Assembly (NCBI RefSeq): GCF_900095265.1
Contig: NZ_LT607652.1
Span: forward strand, 220,912 to 284,911
Direction of reading: 5' to 3'
Length of the DNA stretch: 64,000 nt
From: Janthinobacterium sp. UMAB-56
Lineage (GTDB): Bacteria; Pseudomonadota; Gammaproteobacteria; Burkholderiales; Burkholderiaceae_D
In this document: positions 46,617-55,144 of the stretch, in pieces
Numbering within the stretch: position 1 is the first letter of the stretch
Layout: the number at the start of each line of letters is the position of its first letter
Position numbers and translations under genes: made by a program
The notes under the pieces: generated by a model
What the model saw: only the letters and a program-made list of their open reading frames with translations
The model's database searches: none
What the model was told of the DNA's origin: nothing

Positions 46617-49148
46617 ATGCTCCGCCTTTCCCTGAAAATGACCGGCCGCGACTGGCGCGCCGGGCAACTGCGTTTCCTGCTCGTCGCGCTGATCGTGGCC
46701 GTGGCGGCCCTGTCGGCCGTCGGCTTCTTCGTCGACCGCCTGCGCGCGGGCTTGAACCGCGACGCGCACCAGTTGCTGGGCGCCGACCTGGTCATCAACG
46801 CCGACCAGCCCGTCAATGCTGCCTGGCGCGCAGAAGCGCACAAGCGCGGTTTTACCTTGGCCGATACGGTGACCTTCCCCAGCATGGCGCAGGCGGGCGA
46901 GGGCGAGCAGTCGACGTCACAACTGGCGTCCATCAAGGCCGTCTCGCCCGGCTACCCGCAGCGGGGCAAGCTGAAAATCACCACCAGCACTAGCGAAGCG
47001 CAGGATGCCGTCGGCCAGCCGACCAGCCAGGTGCCGGCGCCTGGCACGCTGTGGGTCGATGCGGCGATCCTGTCGAGCCTGAACGCCAGGCTGGGCGACA
47101 CCTTGAAGCTGGGCGACAAGGCGTTTACCGTCACGCAACTGATCGCCAGCGAGCCGGACCGTGGCGCGTCCTTTTTGAACTTCGCCCCCCGGGTGATGCT
47201 GCCCTTGAGCGACCTGGCCGCCACGGCGCTGGTGCAGAACGGCTCGCGCGTCTCGTACCGGCTGCTGTTGTCGGCGCCGCCCGCCAAGGCGGCCGAACTT
47301 GCGCAATATCAAGCCTGGCTGGAAAACCAGATCAAGACGCAGGCAATAAAAGGCGTGCGCATCGAGTCGCTGGAATCGGGCAGCCCGCAGATGCAATCGA
47401 CGCTGGACCGGGCCGACCGTTTCCTGTCGCTCGTCGGCCTGCTGTCGGCCATGCTGGCGGCTGTCGCCGTGGCCATGGCCGCGCGCCGTTTCATGCTGCG
47501 CCACCTGGACGCCTGCGCCATGCTGCGCTGCCTGGGCTTGACGCAGAACCAGGTCACGGCCATGTATGTGATCGAGTTTTTGTTGGTGGGCCTGGCGGGC
47601 AGCTTGGTCGGCGTGGCAGTCGGTTTCGGCGGCCACCTGGTGCTGCTGGAACTGTTGGGCAAGCTGGTGCAGAGCGACTTGCCGCCCGTCTCCATGCTGC
47701 CCGCCCTGCAGGGCGTGGCCACCGGCATGCTGTTGCTGCTGGGCTTTGCCCTGCCGCCGATTTTGCAGTTGCGCAATGTCCCGCATAACCGCGTGATCCG
47801 CCGCGAGCAGGAGCCGCCGCAGGCGCTGGCCCTGGCGACCTACGGCCTGGGCATCGCCGCCTTCGTCGTGCTGCTGCTGTGGCAGGCGGGCGACGTGAAA
47901 CTGGCGCTGCTGACGGCGGCCGGCTTCCTGGGCGGCTTCGCCCTGTTCGGCCTGGCCGGCTGGCTGGGCATCAAGTCGCTGAAAACCCTGCGCGGCGCCT
48001 TTAACCACCAGGGCTGGCGCTTCGCCGTCACATCCTTGCAGCGGCGTCCGGGCGCCACCGTCATCCAGGTGGTGTCGCTGGCGCTGGGCCTGATGGCCTT
48101 GCTGCTGCTGACGGTGGTGCGCGGCGACCTGATGGTGGCCTGGCGCAACGCCACGCCGCCGGACGCGCCGAACCGCTTCATGATCAATATCTTGCCGGAA
48201 CAGAAAGAGCCGATCGCCGCGCGCCTGGCCAAGGCCGGCGTGGCCAACGCGCCCTTGTATCCGATGATACGCGGGCGCCTGGTGGCGGTGAACGGCAAGG
48301 CCATCACGGAAACCACCTATGAGGATGACCGCGCCAAGGGACTGGCCGACCGCGAATTCAACCTCTCGACGATGGCCACCATGCAGGAGGAGAACAAGCT
48401 CGTCGCCGGCAAGTGGTTCGCCAATGCGCCCGGCGCGCCGTTTGAGGCGTCGGTGGAAGAAGGCATCGCCAAGACATTGAAACTGAAACTGGGCGACAAG
48501 CTGCGCTTCGATATCGCCGGCCAGAGCGTCGAAGCGGCCATTACCAGCTTGCGCAAGCTGGAATGGGGTTCGATGCGCGTCAATTTCTTTGTCATCATCA
48601 ATCCGGCCGCCATGGCGGACACGCCGCAGACGTGGATCACGGCCTTCCACTTGCCGCCGGCGCAGGCGGACCTGGGCAATGCCTTGCTGCGCGACTACCC
48701 GAACCTGACGGTGGTCGACGTGGGCGGCGTGCTCAAGCAAATTCAGGGCGTGCTGGACCAGGTGGTGACGGCCGTCGAATTCCTGTTCACGTTTACCCTG
48801 GCGTCGGGCTTGCTGGTGCTGTATGCGGCGCTGATGGGCTCGCAAGACGAGCGCACGCGCGAAGCGGGCCTGCTGCGCGCCCTGGGCGCCACGCGGCGCC
48901 AGCTGGCGCAGGCGCAGCTGATCGAGTTTTCCCTGGTCGGCGCACTGGCCGGCCTGTTGGCGGCCACGGGCGCGGCCGCCATGGGCTGGGCCCTGGCGAC
49001 GTACCAGTTCAAGTTCGCCTGGAGCTTCGCGCCCGGCGTGTGGGCCTTCGGTTTACTGGCTGGCGCCCTGTGCGCGATTGCCGGTGGCTGGCTGGGCTTG
49101 CGCAATGTCTTGAAACATCCGCCGTTGCAAACCCTGCGGGAAAGCTAA
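46617..49148 (+). CDS. ABC transporter permease, FtsX/YbbP type
   Basis: An 843-residue inner-membrane protein with two FtsX-like permease regions and about ten membrane helices. Large extracytoplasmic domains lie at about 45-240 and 500-690. It resembles YbbP, the permease partner of the ATPase YbbA; together they belong to the MacB/LolCDE group that drives periplasmic processes rather than import. No ATPase gene is adjacent, so the partner must be elsewhere. It probably shares a transcript with the deaminase, and its stop overlaps the convergent jqsR-like gene by 4 bp. Confidence 0.88.
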   Translation: MLRLSLKMTGRDWRAGQLRFLLVALIVAVAALSAVGFFVDRLRAGLNRDAHQLLGADLVINADQPVNAAWRAEAHKRGFTLADTVTFPSMAQAGEGEQSTSQLASIKAVSPGYPQRGKLKITTSTSEAQDAVGQPTSQVPAPGTLWVDAAILSSLNARLGDTLKLGDKAFTVTQLIASEPDRGASFLNFAPRVMLPLSDLAATALVQNGSRVSYRLLLSAPPAKAAELAQYQAWLENQIKTQAIKGVRIESLESGSPQMQSTLDRADRFLSLVGLLSAMLAAVAVAMAARRFMLRHLDACAMLRCLGLTQNQVTAMYVIEFLLVGLAGSLVGVAVGFGGHLVLLELLGKLVQSDLPPVSMLPALQGVATGMLLLLGFALPPILQLRNVPHNRVIRREQEPPQALALATYGLGIAAFVVLLLWQAGDVKLALLTAAGFLGGFALFGLAGWLGIKSLKTLRGAFNHQGWRFAVTSLQRRPGATVIQVVSLALGLMALLLLTVVRGDLMVAWRNATPPDAPNRFMINILPEQKEPIAARLAKAGVANAPLYPMIRGRLVAVNGKAITETTYEDDRAKGLADREFNLSTMATMQEENKLVAGKWFANAPGAPFEASVEEGIAKTLKLKLGDKLRFDIAGQSVEAAITSLRKLEWGSMRVNFFVIINPAAMADTPQTWITAFHLPPAQADLGNALLRDYPNLTVVDVGGVLKQIQGVLDQVVTAVEFLFTFTLASGLLVLYAALMGSQDERTREAGLLRALGATRRQLAQAQLIEFSLVGALAGLLAATGAAAMGWALATYQFKFAWSFAPGVWAFGLLAGALCAIAGGWLGLRNVLKHPPLQTLRES

Positions 49149-50152
49149 GCGCCCACGCTGTCGCCCGCCTGCGCGCGTAAAAATTGCGCGTAGGACAGGA
49201 TCGGCTGGCCCAGCTGGTGCGGCGGCACGTCGAAGAGGGCCCAGAAATAGGTTTCGCGCCCCAGGCAGATGGTCGGCGCGGCGCAGTAACGGAACCAGTT
49301 TTCGCCGATGTGCGCCGCATACATGCCATCGCTGTCGGCGTCCGAAAAGTACGGGATCACGCGCATTTCCAGCAAGGCCAGCAGCAAGGACTCGGGTGCG
49401 TCGCTGTCGCGCGCCATTTCGTACTGCGTGTGCAGGCTGCGTTCCGTCTCGATGATCATCAGTCGGGCCTGGCCATCGCGTGTGAAGAACAGGATGCCGC
49501 CAGGATTGGGAAAAATGTAAAACTCGACAAAGCCATGCCGCTGGCACAGCGCGTACACCACACCGGCCAGCGCTTCGTCTTGCAAGAAACTGTAGTCATG
49601 CAGTAATAGCAAGTCGCGCACGGTGTCCGATTGCTGCAGGAAGAATTCGCGTTGCAGGGCATGGATTTCCTGTTCCAGGATGTCGAGTGCTTCGTCGTCG
49701 CTCTTCTTGATGTAGCGGTCGATCAAGCCCCGGTTGAAGGCCGTCACGGCCACCTTTTCATCGGCCGCCCCTGTAAATAAGATCTTCTTGCACGGCAAGT
49801 CACGCACGGCCTGGCAGAATTCCAGTCCATTCATTTGCGGCATCGAATAATCGATTACCAGCACGGAGGGCACGGCAAAGCGCTGCGCCTGGCCGCTGAT
49901 GCGCCAGATGCGATCAAGATCGAGCGCCACGTTGCACTGGTCGGGCGGCAGGTTTTGCGTGTCGAAGTTGACGTGCAGCGGCGTCTCGCCCGTTTGCGTG
50001 CTGTGGCGCAGCCAGTGCAGCGCGCTGCTGGTGTCGTGGAAAGTCTTGCGCGCCAGGCCAGGGTCAAGCTGGAACGCCAGGCTTTTCAGGAAGGAATCGC
50101 TGTCATCGATCAATACGGTCAGGGTCGGATGGGTGTAGACGGGCAGTGGCAT
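49145..50152 (-). CDS. jqsR: LqsR-like response regulator of the JQS quorum-sensing system
   Basis: A 335-residue response regulator. The receiver domain has the acidic pocket VLIDDSDS (about 13-20), phosphoacceptor Asp101 in VLVIDYSMPQMNG, and the conserved Lys in YIKKSDD. A long insertion of about 45 residues (50-95) lies between the acidic pocket and Asp101. The C-terminal half (about 160-335) is not a helix-turn-helix output and resembles the novel output region of LqsR. It lies 3 bp downstream of the sensor kinase, and the pair is divergent from the autoinducer synthase. In Janthinobacterium this protein acts downstream of JqsS. Confidence 0.85.
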   Translation of the reverse strand: MPLPVYTHPTLTVLIDDSDSFLKSLAFQLDPGLARKTFHDTSSALHWLRHSTQTGETPLHVNFDTQNLPPDQCNVALDLDRIWRISGQAQRFAVPSVLVIDYSMPQMNGLEFCQAVRDLPCKKILFTGAADEKVAVTAFNRGLIDRYIKKSDDEALDILEQEIHALQREFFLQQSDTVRDLLLLHDYSFLQDEALAGVVYALCQRHGFVEFYIFPNPGGILFFTRDGQARLMIIETERSLHTQYEMARDSDAPESLLLALLEMRVIPYFSDADSDGMYAAHIGENWFRYCAAPTICLGRETYFWALFDVPPHQLGQPILSYAQFLRAQAGDSVGA

Positions 50153-50155
50153 ACA

Positions 50156-51454
50156 TCACCTTGCGGGGGAAGAGGGTTGAAAGCGGGCGGGCAGGGGCTG
50201 GGGAAATTCCAGGATGAAAATCGCATACGCATGCTCGCGCGACACGCAGCGGATGCGCGCCTGCCAGGCAGTGACGATCTGCCGGCACAGGGCCAGGCCG
50301 ATGCCGCTGCCGTTATGCACGGGATGCGAGTAAAAGCGCTCGAAGATCAGCGGCAGGCGGTTTTTCGCGATGCCGCAGCCCGTGTCGATGAACAGCAGCC
50401 TGGGCACGGGGCGGGCGCCATCGATGATGATGCGCACGCGGCCCTTGCCGGCCCGCTGGATGGCCTTCAGCGCGTTTCTCATCAGGTTCAGCAGGATCAC
50501 CACGCACAGTTCGTCCTGGCCGGCGAACTGGAAGTCGGCGCGCACGTCCACCTTGACGCTGCTGCGCTGCTTGTTGCCGGTAAATGGATAGCGCTTGAGC
50601 ACGGAGCTCACCATTGCCAGCATCGATAGCGCCTGGCTGGGCTGGAGGTTGCGGTTCACGGCACTGGCGCTCATCAGGAACAAATCGATCATGTGCTGCA
50701 TGTGGCGCACTTCGAACTGGATGCGCGACAGGGCTTCCTGCAACGGAGGGGTGTCGTCCGCCTGGCCGGCCAGCTGCGGCAGCAGCCGGCGCATGCCCCG
50801 CACATTGGCTTCCACGCTGGTCAGCGGCGTGCGCAGCTCGTGCGCCACGGAACCGAGCCCGGCCGCCAGGCCTGCCAGCCGTTCCAATTCCAGCACCTTG
50901 CTGCCTACTTTCACGACGGACAGCGCGGCAATGGTGAACCAGTGCACGGGCAGTTGCTGCAGCACGTCACGTTGTAGCAGGAAGCGGCCCTCTCCCTGGA
51001 GGATAACGGCGAGGCAGGCGCTGCTGGTGCCAATCAGGTAGGCGCGGCAAGCCAGTTTCGTTTCGAAATGAAACAGCACGACCAGGCCGATCAGCAGCGA
51101 TTCGCTCCAGATGGACGACGCTTGATTCATCAGAAACATGAAAGTAAAGAAGAAGGGCAGGATGTAGCTGAGCGCGAACAGCAGGTAGCGCGACAACCAG
51201 CGTGACGAGAAGCGGCGCGCAAACAGGCCAGCGGCGCAGATGCCCACGCCCGTCAGGCGCAGGGCCAGGTTTTCATAGGCTTGCGGAAAAAAGAAATGCC
51301 ATAGCAGGTAGTACAGCGGCATCGCCACCGTGCCCACGGCGGCCAGCATGGCGACTCTGCCTGCCAGGTTTTCATGCGGCACGCGTTCATGCAGCAGCGA
51401 ATGGAGCAGGCGCCTGCGCCAGTGTATCCATCGTTCTTGCCATTGCTGCGTCAT
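50156..51454 (-). CDS. jqsS: JqsS/CqsS-like sensor histidine kinase
   Basis: A 432-residue sensor. Six membrane helices (about 35-180) form the ligand-sensing part, as in CqsS and LqsS, which bind alpha-hydroxyketones from the cytoplasmic or membrane side. The DHp domain has LGSVAHELRTPLTSVEANV with the phosphorylated His205. The ATPase domain has LLNLMRNALKAIQ (N box), DTGCGIAKNR and GSGIGLALCRQ (G boxes). It lacks the C-terminal receiver seen in Vibrio CqsS, so phosphate would go directly to the adjacent LqsR-like regulator. Confidence 0.88.
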   Translation of the reverse strand: MTQQWQERWIHWRRRLLHSLLHERVPHENLAGRVAMLAAVGTVAMPLYYLLWHFFFPQAYENLALRLTGVGICAAGLFARRFSSRWLSRYLLFALSYILPFFFTFMFLMNQASSIWSESLLIGLVVLFHFETKLACRAYLIGTSSACLAVILQGEGRFLLQRDVLQQLPVHWFTIAALSVVKVGSKVLELERLAGLAAGLGSVAHELRTPLTSVEANVRGMRRLLPQLAGQADDTPPLQEALSRIQFEVRHMQHMIDLFLMSASAVNRNLQPSQALSMLAMVSSVLKRYPFTGNKQRSSVKVDVRADFQFAGQDELCVVILLNLMRNALKAIQRAGKGRVRIIIDGARPVPRLLFIDTGCGIAKNRLPLIFERFYSHPVHNGSGIGLALCRQIVTAWQARIRCVSREHAYAIFILEFPQPLPARFQPSSPAR

Positions 51455-51528
51455 GACTCTGCCTTGATTCTCTTTAGAACATTATCATCGCGTAAATTTT
51501 CCTGGTTGAACGGTTATCGCGTCGGACA

Positions 51529-51542
51529 TTGATATACGTCAA
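51529..51542. promoter_or_regulatory. FNR/ANR-like box between jqsS and jqsA
   Basis: TTGATATACGTCAA differs from the FNR/ANR consensus TTGAT-N4-ATCAA at one position. It lies 64 bp before the jqsA ATG and 74 bp before the jqsS start, well placed to affect either promoter. Confidence 0.5.
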
Positions 51543-51606
51543 TGGATGAGTTGGCAACACGGTCAAGGCTTTAATCCGCAGCAAACCTTTCCCTAGGAGA
51601 AAACCC

Positions 51607-52854
51607 ATGACCATCGTTACCAACTTGCACACCCCATCCATTGCCCGTGCCGAACACTGCCTGCCAGACTACATCGTGCGGCGCATGGATGCACATCACA
51701 TCACGCGCATCGAAAAATTGCTGGGCGGCCAGCATCCCCATGCCTGGCAAGCGACACCCGCGCATGCCATTTTCCTGGCGGGCAATGACTATTTGTCCAT
51801 CGCCGCCGAGCCGGCGCTGGTGGCGGCCCAGGTGGCATCCCTGCAGGCGAACGCGGGCGGCATGCTGATGTCGGCCGTGTACTTGCAGGAAGGCAGCGAA
51901 CAGCACCGGCTGGAAAGTCGTCTGGCCCGCTTCATGGGCTGCGAGGATGGCATCCTGGCGCAGTCCGGCATGGCGGCCAACGTCGGCTTGCTGCAGTGTA
52001 TCGCCAGCCCCGGCATTCCCGTCTACCTGGATATGCAAGCCCATGCCTCGCTGTGGGAAGGCGTGCTGTCGGCGCAGACCCAGGCTGTCGCCTTCTTGCA
52101 CAACGACATGACGCACCTGCGGCGGCAAGTGGAGAAGCATGGCTGCGGCGTGATTGTCGTCGACGCCCTGTATAGCACCAACGGCAGCCTGGCGCCGCTG
52201 CTGGAACTGCTCGAGATCGCCGAGCGCAGCGACTGCGTGGTGGTGGTCGACGAGTCGCACTCGCTGGGCACGCATGGCCCGCAGGGCGCGGGCCTGGTGG
52301 AAGCCTGGGGACTGGGCCACCGCGTGCATTTCCGCACGGCGTCGCTGGCCAAGGCCTTCGCGGGCCGGGCCGGTTTCATCAGCTGTTCGAGTCGCTTCAA
52401 GGGGTATTTCTTGTCAGAATCACGCCCCGCCATCTTCAGTTCCTGCCTGCTGGCACATGAGCTGGCGTGGCTGGGCGCGGCGCTCGATTTCATCCGGGCT
52501 GCCGATGGGCGTCGCGCCACTTTGCAGCGCCACACGCTGCAGGTGCGCGAAGGCTTGCGCGAGCTGGGCTACAACGTCAGCGATGGCACGGAGCAAATCG
52601 TGGCGCTGGAAGCGGGCGGCGAGCCGGCCACCCTGGCCCTGCGCCAGGCGCTGGAGCGGCAGGGCATTTACGGCGCCATGTTTTGCGCCCCGGCAACGGC
52701 GAAGAACCGCGCCCTCGTACGCCTGACCCTCAATGCGGGACTCGACGAGACGGGCATCGCCAAGTTGTTGGCCGCCTGCGCCGCCATCCGCGCCGAAGTG
52801 GGCGTGGAACACTGGCAGTCGACGCGGCGTTTGCGCAAGCTGGCGCTGGTGTAA
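51607..52854 (+). CDS. jqsA: CqsA/LqsA-type alpha-hydroxyketone autoinducer synthase
   Basis: A 415-residue PLP-dependent enzyme of the alpha-oxoamine synthase family. CqsA and LqsA join an acyl-CoA to an amino substrate and give rise to long-chain alpha-hydroxyketone signals such as CAI-1 and LAI-1. Features are FLAGNDYLSIA (about 56-66), CEDGILAQSGMAANVGLL (112-129), VVVVDESHSLGTHGPQG (211-227) and the PLP Lys249 in ASLAKAFAGRAG. The start ATG follows TAGGAGAAA. It is divergent from the jqsS-jqsR pair. It could be confused with biotin (BioF) or sphingolipid synthases, but the kinase/LqsR-like context decides it. Confidence 0.9.
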   Translation: MTIVTNLHTPSIARAEHCLPDYIVRRMDAHHITRIEKLLGGQHPHAWQATPAHAIFLAGNDYLSIAAEPALVAAQVASLQANAGGMLMSAVYLQEGSEQHRLESRLARFMGCEDGILAQSGMAANVGLLQCIASPGIPVYLDMQAHASLWEGVLSAQTQAVAFLHNDMTHLRRQVEKHGCGVIVVDALYSTNGSLAPLLELLEIAERSDCVVVVDESHSLGTHGPQGAGLVEAWGLGHRVHFRTASLAKAFAGRAGFISCSSRFKGYFLSESRPAIFSSCLLAHELAWLGAALDFIRAADGRRATLQRHTLQVREGLRELGYNVSDGTEQIVALEAGGEPATLALRQALERQGIYGAMFCAPATAKNRALVRLTLNAGLDETGIAKLLAACAAIRAEVGVEHWQSTRRLRKLALV

Positions 52855-52873
52855 GCGGCGGCGGCTGCCAGCG

Positions 52874-53323
52874 TCAGCCTGCCAATTTGCCCAGGATGGC
52901 CGATAGCGCTCCCAGCTGTTCTGCCGGCGCATCCTGCAGCAATTCGCGGCCCACCGCATGCGCGGTGGCGCTGGCATGTTCCAGTAATTCCTGGCCGGCC
53001 GCTGTCAGCACGGCATAGCCGACGCGCGCGTCGCGCACATCGGCCTGGCGCTCCACCAGGCCGATTTTTTCCAGCGGCATCAGGGAGCGCGTCACGCCGG
53101 AAGCCGTCAGTGCCAGGCGCTCTGCCAGGTCGATGCGGCGCAGGCGCGCACCGGGTGCACGCTGCAGCTGATACAACAATTGATAGTCGCTGAAGCTCAG
53201 GCCATGCAAATTGCCCAGGGCGCTGTCGAAGCGGCGCACGATGAGCGCCTGGGCGCGCGCCATGCGCAGGAAAAAGTCCAGCGCGCCATCGCTGTCCGGC
53301 GGCAGGGAAGTGTGATCGGTCAT
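52874..53323 (-). CDS. MarR-family transcriptional regulator
   Basis: A 149-residue winged-helix regulator. The HTH and wing are in RIDLAERLALTASGVTRSLM (about 70-90) and LEKIGLVERQADVRDARVGY. The N-terminal and C-terminal helices form the dimer interface. The start is the ATG at 53323 (MTDHTSLPPD); the frame extends upstream without family similarity. It is the last of three same-strand genes after an MFS transporter and a GIY-YIG protein. A MarR-type palindrome lies upstream of the transporter, consistent with autoregulation. Confidence 0.9.
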   Translation of the reverse strand: MTDHTSLPPDSDGALDFFLRMARAQALIVRRFDSALGNLHGLSFSDYQLLYQLQRAPGARLRRIDLAERLALTASGVTRSLMPLEKIGLVERQADVRDARVGYAVLTAAGQELLEHASATAHAVGRELLQDAPAEQLGALSAILGKLAG

Positions 53324-53380
53324 GGTTGTCTTTGTGTCGTCTGCGCAGTGCTTGAGTACGCAAGTGTAAAGCAATGTTCA

Positions 53381-53728
53381 TCAATACAGTGGCTGACCCT
53401 GTTCCAGCCACTGTGCGCGGTGCAGCGCCAGCAGGGCGCCCAGCTCGGCTTCCGCATCGAAGGCGGGGTCGTCAAGCAGCTTGATGGTGTCGATGATCTC
53501 GCAGGAAAAAGCTGCCGCGCCGTCGCGCCGCCAGTCCGCCTGGAGCAGGGCGTTGCGGTGCTTGCCCAGGTTGAGCTCGAAGCGATGCCGGTTCAGCATG
53601 CCGGGCGCGTTACGGCTGCATTCGAGCAAGGTCCGTCCGCTGGGCAGGTGCCGCAGGGCGATGATGCCCAGCGGTGGCGGCTGTTGCCGGTAGTGTGCTT
53701 TCAATATTGCCTGTCGTGACTTGTCCAT
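53381..53728 (-). CDS. Small GIY-YIG-like protein
   Basis: A 115-residue protein beginning MDKSRQAILKAHYRQQPPPL. GIIALRHLPSGRTLLECSRN resembles the start of GIY-YIG domains of the short kind annotated in proteobacteria. HRFELNLGKHRNALLQADW and FSCEIIDTIKLLDD fit the later helices. The strict GIY...YIG pair is not conserved (GII...), so nuclease activity is doubtful. It lies between an MFS gene (26-bp gap) and a marR gene on the same strand. Confidence 0.65.
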   Translation of the reverse strand: MDKSRQAILKAHYRQQPPPLGIIALRHLPSGRTLLECSRNAPGMLNRHRFELNLGKHRNALLQADWRRDGAAAFSCEIIDTIKLLDDPAFDAEAELGALLALHRAQWLEQGQPLY

Positions 53729-53754
53729 ATTGTATTTTCTCTCATGTTCGTTGT

Positions 53755-55011
53755 TCAAAGCGTTTCTGCTCCGGCGATGCGCGGGATGGCGGTGAAGAGT
53801 GCCGCCGCCACGGCGGCGGCCAGCAGCAGGGCGCCGCCGCCGCAGAACAGCTCGCCTACTGTGAGACGGCGCAGCAGCGCGCCCGTGGCCGCCGCCGACA
53901 GCGGCGCCAGTCCCAGGAAGAGGGCCATGAACAGGGCCATTGCCCGGCCCAGCATGGCGGGCGCCACGCGCCGTTGTATCCAGGTAAAGATGACCACCTG
54001 CAAGTAGCCGCCCAGCATGCCGGTCAGCGCCAGCAGGGCCGCGCCTTGCCACGCCGTGCTGATTTGTCCCAGCCCCATCAGCAGCAGGCCGACGAAGGCG
54101 TCGACGAGCAGCAGGGTGGCGCCGAAACGCCGGCGCAGCCAGGCGCCGCCCAGGCTTGATGCCAGCATGCCGGCCAGGGTGCCGGCGCCGTGCGCGCCCA
54201 TCAGTAAGCCCAGCGCCGAGGCGCCGTGCAGGCGCTCGCTGGCCAGCACGGGCAGGGCCACTTGCAGCGGCCCCATGACGAAGAACGCCACCACCGCCCA
54301 GTACACATAGCAGCTGCGCAAGGGCTGGTCGCGCCACACCATGGCCAGGCCCGCCGCCATGTCGCGCCACATGCCCTGCGCCGCCGCCACGGCCAGTGGC
54401 CGCAGCTTGACTTGCCGCAAGGTCCAGGCGGAAAACAGGAACGTCAGCGCATCGATGGCAAAGGCGGCGGCCAGGGACTCCATGCCGGTTTGCTGTGCGC
54501 CATCGCGGGCGCCGAGCACGAGGGCGGCCAGCAGGGGGCCGGCCAGCAAGGACAACTGGCGCACCGCCATCTGCAAGCTGTTTGCCGTCTGCAGCGATGG
54601 CGGCGGCACGGCTTGCGGCAGGATGGCCGTGCCGGCGGGAATGCCGAAGGCCGACGCGATGCCCAGTGCCAACGCGGCCACATACGCCAGCGTCAGGCTG
54701 GCGTGGCCAAGCAACAGCAGTGCTGCCAGCAATAGCAGGATGGCGGCGCTCGCATATTTGCTCAGCAGCATCACGCGTCGGGCTGAATAGCGGTCGGCGA
54801 CGGTGCCGCCCAACACGATGAGCACGGCGCGTGGGGCGCCCATCAGGGCCACGGCGATGCCAAGGCTGAGGCTATCGCCCGTCAGGCTCAGCACCAGCCA
54901 GGGCAGGGCCAGCATGCTGAATTGGTCGCCCAGCATGGAAATCAGGCCGCCACCGAGTAGCCAGCGGAAGTTGCCATTGCGTAGCAAAGAGGAGTCTGTT
55001 GTGGTCGCCAT
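53755..55011 (-). CDS. MFS transporter
   Basis: A 418-residue inner-membrane transporter with about 12 helices. It begins MATTTDSSLLRNGNFRWLL, and the stretch GDQFSMLALPWLVLSLTGD is typical of the enterobactin-exporter/macrolide-efflux (EntS/MefA) group. The A-like loop is ADRYSARRVMLLSKY. The substrate is unknown. It is first of the unit MFS-GIY-YIG-marR and divergent from a truncated haemoglobin, with a palindrome in the shared upstream region. Confidence 0.88.
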   Translation of the reverse strand: MATTTDSSLLRNGNFRWLLGGGLISMLGDQFSMLALPWLVLSLTGDSLSLGIAVALMGAPRAVLIVLGGTVADRYSARRVMLLSKYASAAILLLLAALLLLGHASLTLAYVAALALGIASAFGIPAGTAILPQAVPPPSLQTANSLQMAVRQLSLLAGPLLAALVLGARDGAQQTGMESLAAAFAIDALTFLFSAWTLRQVKLRPLAVAAAQGMWRDMAAGLAMVWRDQPLRSCYVYWAVVAFFVMGPLQVALPVLASERLHGASALGLLMGAHGAGTLAGMLASSLGGAWLRRRFGATLLLVDAFVGLLLMGLGQISTAWQGAALLALTGMLGGYLQVVIFTWIQRRVAPAMLGRAMALFMALFLGLAPLSAAATGALLRRLTVGELFCGGGALLLAAAVAAALFTAIPRIAGAETL

Positions 55012-55047
55012 GTTCGTCGTGTTGGTGGTTGAGAGCTTGCATGGTAG

Positions 55048-55077
55048 TTGATTAAAGCTTGATCAGTCAAGTATATT
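55048..55077 (+). promoter_or_regulatory. Predicted haemoglobin promoter with MarR-type palindrome in the spacer
   Basis: TTGATT (55048-55053) and TATATT (55072-55077) are 18 bp apart, about 68 bp before the haemoglobin ATG. Within the spacer, CTTGA-TCAG-TCAAG (55058-55071) is a perfect inverted repeat. The same site is 47 bp upstream of the MFS start on the other strand, where TTGACT overlaps it as a possible -35 box. Confidence 0.5.
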
Positions 55078-55144
55078 GCCATTTGTTGTGGCAGTGACAG
55101 CGGGCGCCGCGTGGGCCGCCGGCGCTTGCGCTATCATGACGGCC

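Noticed and set aside
46917..48845. Open frame of about 642 codons on the minus strand
   Set aside because: Antisense of the FtsX-type permease; His/Gln/Arg-rich composition typical of shadows.
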